Assembly: GCF_000425265.1 (NCBI RefSeq)
Contig: NZ_AUDC01000015.1
Coordinates: forward strand, 62,001-126,000
DNA length: 64,000 bases
Direction of reading: 5' to 3'
Origin: Maridesulfovibrio zosterae DSM 11974
Lineage (GTDB): Bacteria > Desulfobacterota > Desulfovibrionia > Desulfovibrionales > Desulfovibrionaceae
In this document: positions 58,248 through 64,000 of the stretch, in pieces
Layout of the letters: every line of letters begins with the position of its first letter
Position numbering within the stretch: position 1 is the stretch's first letter
Program-made: the position numbers and the translations under genes
The notes under the pieces: generated by a model
Databases searched by the model: none
What the model saw: the letters and a program-made list of their open reading frames with translations, nothing else
What the model was told of the DNA's origin: nothing

Positions 58248-59600
58248 CTACAGAGTCGCGGAACCGACCTGCTTGTATTTATGTGCTACATAATCAGCAA
58301 TAAGGTTGAATGCCATGGTAAACAAAAAGAGCACCATGCCGATGGCAAACAGTGCATGATAATGTTCACTATGAAAGGGAGCTTCACCCATTTCTGCGGC
58401 GATAGATGCAGGCATAGGGCGAACTGGGTCAAATATTGAAGTTGGGAGAAGTCCGGCACCACCAGCAACCATTAGCACAACCATTGTTTCACCTATGGAG
58501 CGGGCCATCCCAAGAATAACTCCTGTAGAAATCCCGGATAAGGAAGCAGGGATAAGCACTTTGTATATAGACTGCCAATGAGTTGCGCCAAGAGCCAGTG
58601 AAGCCTCTTTAAGCTCTGGTGGCACGGAGTAAAGAGCATCTTCAGAAAGACTGGTAATTGTTGGGACCGCCATAAATGCAAGCATTACCGATGCATTAAA
58701 AAGATTTAGTCCGACTGCGATATCGAATGTATCCTGTAAAAAAGGAGCAACAACTACCATACCAAAAAAACCGATAACGACAGAAGGAAGTGCCGCCAGC
58801 ATTTCGACAGCAGGCTTAACGATGCTGCGTACTCGCGCAGATGCAATCTCGGCAAGATAAATCGCCGTCATGACTCCTAGTGGAACCGCGATAAGAGATG
58901 AAAGCATTGTAACCGCACCGGACCCGACAATAAGCGGCCAGATTCCAAGAGCTGGAGGTTCATCAGTAGGATACCACTCAAATCCAAAAATAAAATCAGG
59001 TAATGAGACATAGTGAAAGACCGGCAATCCTTCGACAAATAGAAAAACCATAATTAAAAAGAGAACTAGGACAGAAGTAAATGCAGTTACGAGGAAGCAG
59101 GAATGTATAATACGCTCTGTAGTTCTTCTGCTAAAATTAAAAAATGAGATTATGAAAATTACAATTCCTGCCAGTCCTAAAAATAGACTGAAAAGATACC
59201 ATCCACTTGAACGCGCTGAGATCATTGATTCGGTACTTGATTTAATGAGGTTGAAATTTCCATCCTCATTTTTTTTAGCGCCCATTGCAGCTGCGTTTGT
59301 CCGGACATATGTGTAAATTGAATTCAAGTCTGAATTAAGCTCTTTCACTCTGAGTTCTTTTTCAGCCTTTGTCAGACCTGATTCTTCAATAGATTCTGAA
59401 ACTTCATGAGTGGAAAGCATCATGACTTTCTTGAGCACACTAATAGGGCTCATAGAATAGTCTCCCCTCTGCGCTACTTTATCTGTAGCGGAAATAAAAA
59501 TCTGTTCAGCTTCAGTTTTAGTACCGAGTTTATAGGCATAAACTCCGGAGAAAACTGACAGTATGATAAGAAGTAAACAGATGTTACGGGACGTAATCAC
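58248..59600 (-). CDS. pstC: Phosphate ABC transporter permease PstC (long form)
   Basis: 450 aa, about 130 residues longer than E. coli PstC (319). After a first membrane helix there is a periplasmic-looking region (residues about 25-130), then a second helix and the usual six-helix permease. The EAA loop is EASLALGATHWQSIYKVLIP. The extra domain is seen in some Pst systems; its role is unknown. It lies between pstS and pstA. Confidence 0.92.
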   Translation of the reverse strand: MITSRNICLLLIILSVFSGVYAYKLGTKTEAEQIFISATDKVAQRGDYSMSPISVLKKVMMLSTHEVSESIEESGLTKAEKELRVKELNSDLNSIYTYVRTNAAAMGAKKNEDGNFNLIKSSTESMISARSSGWYLFSLFLGLAGIVIFIISFFNFSRRTTERIIHSCFLVTAFTSVLVLFLIMVFLFVEGLPVFHYVSLPDFIFGFEWYPTDEPPALGIWPLIVGSGAVTMLSSLIAVPLGVMTAIYLAEIASARVRSIVKPAVEMLAALPSVVIGFFGMVVVAPFLQDTFDIAVGLNLFNASVMLAFMAVPTITSLSEDALYSVPPELKEASLALGATHWQSIYKVLIPASLSGISTGVILGMARSIGETMVVLMVAGGAGLLPTSIFDPVRPMPASIAAEMGEAPFHSEHYHALFAIGMVLFLFTMAFNLIADYVAHKYKQVGSATL

Positions 59601-59723
59601 GACTTTTCCCCTGATATAAAATTTTAAGTGACAATAAGTAAGTATGTTTGAGAATAAGTACTCTGAGGAGCCTCAGCTCCCCAGAGTACTTTTATTTTAG
59701 ACTAGGACCATCAAAACCATTTA

Positions 59724-60542
59724 CTATTTTACAGGAATGAAACCAGTGTCAGCAGCAAGTTTCTGACCGGCAGGACTCATCATGAAATCAACGAGAGCTT
59801 TTGTTTCGCCTGTTGGTTTACCGGGAGTATAAAGATTAAGCCCACGTGCAATCGGGTAAGATCCGTCTTTTGCAGCTGCAACAGAAGGTGAAATTCCGTT
59901 TACAGATACACCTTTGAGTTCTTTATTCAGATAAGCAAGACCAACATAGCCGATTGCTTTTTTGTTTTTTGATACAGCCTGTGCAACAGCACCATTGGAA
60001 GCCTGTAGCAGAGCCCCTGGGAATACACGGTGTTTTTTACCGTCTTTCTTCATTATTTTGCTTTTCCAGCAGTCATAGGTACCGGAAGAAGTATCACGTG
60101 AAATCACAACGATCTTTGCATCTTCGCCGCCAAGCTCTTTCCAGTTAGTGATCTTACCAGTATAAATACCGAACAACTGAGCTTTAGTTAGTGCGCCTAC
60201 CGGGTTTGCGGGGTTAACAACAGGTACAATGCAGTCAAGAGCTACAATGAACTGCTCAGGAGCACGGCCATTGGCTGTTGCTTTCTCGATTTCGCTGCTT
60301 TTCATATCGCGGGACATCATTCCGATATCGGTTGTGCCGTCGATAAGTGCCTTAGCACCATTTGAAGAGCCTCCACCAGAGATGGAAATGGAAACATTAG
60401 GGTTAGCCTTCATGAAAGCTTCAGCAGCCTTCTGCATGAGAGGCAGAACAGTGGTAGAACCTTTAACCTGAAGAGTTCCGGCAAATGCGGAACCTGTAAA
60501 TGCCATAACCATAATAGCTACGAGTGCGATAATTTTTTTCAT
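59724..60542 (-). CDS. pstS: Phosphate-binding protein PstS
   Basis: 272 aa periplasmic protein. A signal peptide (MKKIIALVAIMVMAFTGSAFA) precedes LQVKGSTTVLPLMQKAAEAF, SGGGSSNGAKALIDGTTDIG (phosphate contacts) and VVISRDTSSGTYDCWK. It captures phosphate for PstC/PstA. Upstream lies a candidate Pho box at 60628-60667. GGAGGAAAGG directly precedes its ATG. Confidence 0.96.
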   Translation of the reverse strand: MKKIIALVAIMVMAFTGSAFAGTLQVKGSTTVLPLMQKAAEAFMKANPNVSISISGGGSSNGAKALIDGTTDIGMMSRDMKSSEIEKATANGRAPEQFIVALDCIVPVVNPANPVGALTKAQLFGIYTGKITNWKELGGEDAKIVVISRDTSSGTYDCWKSKIMKKDGKKHRVFPGALLQASNGAVAQAVSKNKKAIGYVGLAYLNKELKGVSVNGISPSVAAAKDGSYPIARGLNLYTPGKPTGETKALVDFMMSPAGQKLAADTGFIPVK

Positions 60543-60627
60543 GACCTTTCCTCCGAATGTAGATTTTTTTCAAACACAGTTAGATCGTGTCCGTTTCTTT
60601 CGTTGCACAAAGGTCTATCTGAACTTG

Positions 60628-60667
60628 GTTACAAACCTGTTACGACCAAGAGAAAGCTCAGTTACAG
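60628..60667 (-). promoter_or_regulatory. Candidate Pho box upstream of pstS
   Basis: Three half-sites on the minus strand, CTGTAAC (60661-60667), TCGTAAC (60639-60645) and TTGTAAC (60628-60634), lie in 11-base register (22 and 11 bases apart), as PhoB repeats do. They are about 86 to 125 bases before the pstS start codon. The motif departs from the E. coli consensus CTGTCAT at two to three positions. Confidence 0.55.
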
Positions 60668-60758
60668 TATGTTTTTTCTAAATTTCTTATTTTTGTTCAC
60701 TGGCATACCCTTTGCTTTATTTATTCCTAAAAAATAAATTTTGTACGGAGAAAGTCCT

Positions 60759-62111
60759 ATGAAAACCAAGTATGTCATTATTGGCGCGGGTCCTACGGGG
60801 CTTGGTGCAGCTCGAAGGCTTTCTGAATTAGGGGAAAATTCTTTCATTGTGTTGGAAAAAAATTCCTGGGCAGGAGGACTTGCCTCCAGTTTCACAGACG
60901 AAAAAGGCTTTACCTGGGATATCGGTGGCCATGTAGCTTTCTCTCATTACAAATATTACGATGACCTTCTCGACGAACTTCTGCAGGATGAATACATTGA
61001 GCATTTAAGGGAATCATGGGTGCGAACACTGAACACATGGGTTCCTTATCCTTTCCAGAACAACATCCGCTACCTTCCTAATCAGGAAAAATGGGAATGT
61101 GTTAGAGGACTGCTGCCAGGTGAAAGACCTGAAACAACTCCCCATAACTTTGAGGAATGGATTAACAGTGTATTTGGTAAAGGCATCGCCAAATATTTTA
61201 TGCACCCATATAACTATAAGGTATGGGCAACTTATCCGAAGGATATGGCATTTTCATGGATAGGTGAAAGAGTCAGTGTTATTGATCTTCGCTCTGTGCT
61301 GAAAAATATTCTTCTCGAACGCGATCAGCTTTCATGGGGACCTAATAATAAATTTCGTTTTCCTCTCAAGGGAGGAACTGGAACTATATATCGCAAGCTT
61401 GCAGATACTGTTTCTCGGTTTATTAAATATAATACTCAAGTTATCGCCATTAATCAGCAGGATAAAAATGTGGCAGATTCTGAAGGTAATATTTATAACT
61501 ATGAATATTTATTGAATACTGCGCCCCTTGATATTCTAACGAACAAATGGCTTTCTCAACCATCAAGTCAGCTTACTAATGCTGCATCAAAACTCAAGCA
61601 TAATGGTGTTGTAGTTGCTGGAGTAGGACTTTCCACATCAAAACCAGACTCTCGATGCTGGATGTATTTCCCTGAAAGCGACAGCCCTTTTTACAGGGTG
61701 ACCAATTTTCACAACTACTCTCCTAACAATACACCAATTCCGGGTCAGGGACGCGCATTAATGTGTGAAGTATCTTATTCCAAAGACAAATTAATCAATA
61801 CGGATAATATTCTTCATGAAGTTGAGGACGGGCTCGTTAAAACAACAATGCTTAAAAACAGTGACCGTGAAAATATCATTTCACGCTGGTCAATTAATGT
61901 TGATTACGGCTATCCTATCCCTTGCCTGCAACGCGATGAAGCGTTAAAGATTCTACAACCTGCACTTGAATCCATGAATATTTATTCTCGCGGTCGTTTC
62001 GGTGGCTGGAAATATGAAGTGTCCAACATGGATCATTCTGTCATGCAGGGAGTAGAATGGGCTGAAAGGATGATCAGTGCCAAGCCCGAAACCACATACA
62101 GGATCAGCTAA
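60759..62111 (+). CDS. UDP-galactopyranose mutase, eukaryotic sequence type
   Basis: 450 aa from ATG 60759 (GGAG about 9 bases upstream; the longer frame to 60741 lacks one). FAD-binding GAGPTGLGAARRL opens the protein, then GGLASSF and GGHVAFSHYKYYDD, where the His of GGHV matches the catalytic-site His63 of Aspergillus UGM. VPYPFQNNI, MHPYNYKVWATYP, GERVS and the terminal RGRFGGWKYEV fit the eukaryotic enzymes closely, more than the typical bacterial Glf. It should interconvert UDP-galactopyranose and UDP-galactofuranose, giving Galf for surface glycans. It is divergent from pstS and followed by pepP. Confidence 0.82.
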   Translation: MKTKYVIIGAGPTGLGAARRLSELGENSFIVLEKNSWAGGLASSFTDEKGFTWDIGGHVAFSHYKYYDDLLDELLQDEYIEHLRESWVRTLNTWVPYPFQNNIRYLPNQEKWECVRGLLPGERPETTPHNFEEWINSVFGKGIAKYFMHPYNYKVWATYPKDMAFSWIGERVSVIDLRSVLKNILLERDQLSWGPNNKFRFPLKGGTGTIYRKLADTVSRFIKYNTQVIAINQQDKNVADSEGNIYNYEYLLNTAPLDILTNKWLSQPSSQLTNAASKLKHNGVVVAGVGLSTSKPDSRCWMYFPESDSPFYRVTNFHNYSPNNTPIPGQGRALMCEVSYSKDKLINTDNILHEVEDGLVKTTMLKNSDRENIISRWSINVDYGYPIPCLQRDEALKILQPALESMNIYSRGRFGGWKYEVSNMDHSVMQGVEWAERMISAKPETTYRIS

Positions 62112-62115
62112 AAAA

Positions 62116-63192
62116 ATGACAATTTCCCCCGCCACTTACGAGCAAAGGCGTGAGAACGTCCGCAAACGTCTTAAAGATCGCGGTCTCCCCCCTTTATTGG
62201 TCAATTTTGCTGCAAACAGATACTACCTAAGCGGATTTGAACTTCATGATCCTCAGTGTAATGAGACTGCCGGCTGGCTGATAATATGCCCTGACGGCCG
62301 TGACTTTCTGCTAACTGATCCCAGATACCTCGACGCCGCACGCAGGGTATGGAATGAAGAGGATATATTCATATACTCAGGTCGAAAATATGATTTGTTT
62401 CGTGATTTTTTTAAATTAAATTCCATTTCAGAACTTTCATATGATCCTAAATCAATCAGTCTCTTTGAGCATGAAAAGCTGAAAGAACTTTGCAATCTGA
62501 AAGCTGTATCAGGACTTATTGAAGATCTTCGGCTTATAAAAGATGAGACCGAGATCAGACTGATGGAAGAATCGTGTGCTTTGAACCATAAGGTTTATGA
62601 ACTTCTTCAGCCTAAGTTAGTGGAAGGACGCACTGAGGCCGAAATATCGTGGGATGTGGAACAACTTTTCCGTAACAACGGAGCAACTGAACTTTCTTTT
62701 CCTACAATTGTCGGAATAGGTCCCAATGCGGCTTTGCCCCATGCAATACCCGGAAATGATAAACTTAAAGACGGTGATCTGGTTCTTATCGACATGGGTG
62801 GGCGTATGGGTGACTACTGCTCTGATCAAACTCGCACTTTCTGGGTCGGTGATAAACCTTCTGACCGTTTTTTAAAGGTCAAAGAACAGGTTCAGGAGGC
62901 CCAGATGGAAGCAATTAAAATTCTGCGCCCTGGCCTTCCCATTCAACATGCCTATCACACTGCACGAAATGTTTTTGAAAAATACGGTGTTGAAAAACAC
63001 TTCACACATTCCCTCGGTCATGGCATTGGACTGGAAACACATGAACAGCCTAGTGTGAGTCCTGTTGCATCTGGACAGCTGAAACCCGGTATGATTATCA
63101 CCGTTGAGCCCGGTTTATATTATTCAGACTGGGGTGGTATTCGCTGGGAGTATATGGTTCTAATAACTGAAGACGGACATAAGATTTTGTAA
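62116..63192 (+). CDS. pepP: Xaa-Pro aminopeptidase / creatinase-fold peptidase
   Basis: 358 aa from ATG 62116; the frame extends to 62077 but that part overlaps the end of the mutase gene. The N-terminal creatinase-like domain is followed by the pita-bread metallopeptidase. Metal ligands are recognisable as LIDMGGRMGDYCSDQTRTF (two Asp), HSLGHGIGLETHE (His), ITVEPGLYY (Glu) and IRWEYMV (Glu). It removes N-terminal residues before proline. It follows the mutase gene by only a few bases. Confidence 0.9.
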   Translation: MTISPATYEQRRENVRKRLKDRGLPPLLVNFAANRYYLSGFELHDPQCNETAGWLIICPDGRDFLLTDPRYLDAARRVWNEEDIFIYSGRKYDLFRDFFKLNSISELSYDPKSISLFEHEKLKELCNLKAVSGLIEDLRLIKDETEIRLMEESCALNHKVYELLQPKLVEGRTEAEISWDVEQLFRNNGATELSFPTIVGIGPNAALPHAIPGNDKLKDGDLVLIDMGGRMGDYCSDQTRTFWVGDKPSDRFLKVKEQVQEAQMEAIKILRPGLPIQHAYHTARNVFEKYGVEKHFTHSLGHGIGLETHEQPSVSPVASGQLKPGMIITVEPGLYYSDWGGIRWEYMVLITEDGHKIL

Positions 63193-63270
63193 TTACATTC
63201 AAAGTTTTATTAATTATCATCCGTTTATAATCTCATACATAATAACTACTAAGAGTATCACAATAAAAAT

Positions 63271-63555
63271 ATGGCTCGTAAAAAAAGAAAACCACGCCCA
63301 CGTCCGCTGCCACTGCCGCCGGAGCATTCGTGTCGCTCCTACATTCAAATAGCGCCGTCCGATATTGCCTTCTTCAGATTTTTGCTTGAGGCCGTGGATA
63401 ATCTAGCTCTTTTTACTATAGCTGATAGGTTCAAAGGAATCCTAATGTTGCGGTACAGTCCACATCAAAAACGTGAATATCAAGAATTTATGGAAGGGAT
63501 TAAACAGGAAATTAATATTAAGTTTCTGCCTAATCCATCAAATTTAAATTCATAG
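63271..63555 (+). CDS. DUF4911-like small protein
   Basis: 94 aa. A very basic N-terminus (MARKKRKPRPRPLPLP) precedes a compact alpha/beta part: YIQIAPSDIAFFRFLLEAVDNLALFTIADRFKGILMLRYSP. The block resembles DUF4911 proteins of deltaproteobacteria; no function is known. The terminator at 63621-63657 follows it, so it ends its own transcript. Confidence 0.7.
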   Translation: MARKKRKPRPRPLPLPPEHSCRSYIQIAPSDIAFFRFLLEAVDNLALFTIADRFKGILMLRYSPHQKREYQEFMEGIKQEINIKFLPNPSNLNS

Positions 63556-63620
63556 ATTCAGAAATATTCAACTTACTTCTGTATCCTTTAATATACCAAT
63601 ATTTAGCAGCTATTGTTCAG

Positions 63621-63657
63621 AGGACAGATATTGACTGATCCAAGTTATATCTGTCCT
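63621..63657 (+). terminator. Rho-independent terminator after the DUF4911-like gene
   Basis: An 11-base perfect stem (AGGACAGATAT, 63621-63631 with 63647-63657) and a 15-base loop, followed by a T-rich run. Confidence 0.85.
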
Positions 63658-63768
63658 TTTTCTGTCTTAACTCCATTTATATAGAAATAAATGAATTCCC
63701 CCGGATTATTTCAAGTACCACCCTGATCATTTGTGCAATAGAGTTAATTATATTCCTGAATTTATACT

Positions 63769-63839
63769 AATATGAATATTCTTTCATATTAATTGACAAT
63801 ATGAATATGAACTTATATTCAGATTAAAAGAATATATTC
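63769..63839 (+). promoter_or_regulatory. Promoter with overlapping palindromic operators upstream of the TetR-family gene
   Basis: TTGACA (63793-63798) and TATTCA (63816-63821) with a 17-base spacer form a sigma-70-type promoter. Three palindromes surround it: AATATGAA-N6-TTCATATT (63769-63790), TGAATAT-N6-ATATTCA (63802-63821, covering the spacer and -10) and GAATATATTC (63830-63839). They share the GAATAT half-site, so the TetR-type protein probably represses its own gene. Confidence 0.6.
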
Positions 63840-63849
63840 AGGAGTAGCT

Positions 63850-64000
63850 ATGTCCAGAACCCCGGTGCAACATAGAAGCAAAGAAAAAAAACGTAAGATA
63901 GTCGTGGCTGGGATGAAACTTTTTTCTGAGAAAGGTTTTCATGGGACAGGCATAACTGAGATTGCACAACAAGCAGAAGTCGCTGTAGGCTCTTTCTACA
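63850..64000 (+). CDS. TetR-family transcriptional regulator, N-terminal part
   Basis: Cut off at the right edge after 50 codons. GGAG lies 5 bases before the ATG. The visible part is the DNA-binding domain: a basic start (HRSKEKKRKIVVAGMKLFSEKGF), then HGTGITEIAQQAEVAVGSFY, the usual TetR helix-turn-helix. The ligand domain is not in view, so the regulated compound is unknown. The palindromes upstream suggest autoregulation. Confidence 0.9.
   Translation, partial: MSRTPVQHRSKEKKRKIVVAGMKLFSEKGFHGTGITEIAQQAEVAVGSFY

Overview
The sequence looks like a chromosomal segment of a marine-type Desulfovibrionaceae bacterium (Desulfovibrio/Maridesulfovibrio-like). This is inferred from a formate dehydrogenase small subunit with three [4Fe-4S] clusters next to fdhE/fdhD, an F-type ATP synthase operon with b' and b subunits but no a/c genes, a zapA-6S RNA-rny-ymdB-tyrS gene order, several chemotaxis receptors and moderately AT-rich DNA. 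I see no rRNA, tRNA, CRISPR array or prophage.

Layout. (1) 1-2873: 3' end of a formate dehydrogenase operon (fdhA end, fdhB, fdhE, fdhD). (2) 2897-15740: a variable surface-glycan island bordered by relics. A decayed IS3-family element lies at the left. Then come a glycosyltransferase-methyltransferase fusion, an amino-sugar N-formylation trio (Gfo/Idh/MocA dehydrogenase, formyltransferase, DegT aminotransferase), four more glycosyltransferase-type genes on both strands, and at the right a mosaic pseudogene made of pieces of four genes. (3) 15966-25403: core genes, namely an HPt/receiver pair, a LysE-type exporter, purD-purE, a chemotaxis receptor with a C-terminal sensor-like domain, and the nitrogen cluster amtB-glnB-glnD with a candidate sigma-54 promoter. 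(4) 25882-34089: a lone ZnuA-like binding protein, a small hypothetical gene, a GC-rich hairpin, a sigma-54 activator, a hydantoinase/deacetylase-like pair and a PAS chemoreceptor. (5) 34584-43620: mscS, ubiA-type gene, a YdcZ-like transporter, tyrS, ymdB, rny, 6S RNA, zapA, a zapB-like gene and glmU. (6) 44048-49889: ATP synthase operon. (7) 50032-55972: rod-shape operon mreB-mreC-mreD-mrdA-rodA plus a bactofilin. (8) 56207-64000: a YhcC-type radical SAM gene, pstS-pstC-pstA without pstB, a UDP-galactopyranose mutase of the eukaryotic sequence type, an aminopeptidase P, a DUF4911-like gene and the start of a TetR regulator.

How the genes work together. The Fdh genes encode formate oxidation plus cofactor insertion. 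The island probably decorates LPS, capsule or flagellin with a formamido sugar; the galactofuranose-forming mutase at 60759 could feed the same surface chemistry. amtB/glnB/glnD form an ammonium uptake and PII sensing module. The rod operon and glmU supply cell-wall elongation and precursors.

The most unusual points are: an FdhD without its usual CxxC motif; the four-way in-frame mosaic relic at 14852-15738; the eukaryotic-type UGM; the hydantoinase/deacetylase operon with a C-terminal zinc-ribbon-like tail; an isolated GC-rich hairpin with a 20-codon ORF at 27157-27219; and several start sites (atpF', bactofilin, mreC, pstA, fdhE) where promoters or ribosome binding sites argue for a shorter protein than the longest reading frame. 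All family names come from reading motifs by eye; no database search was run.
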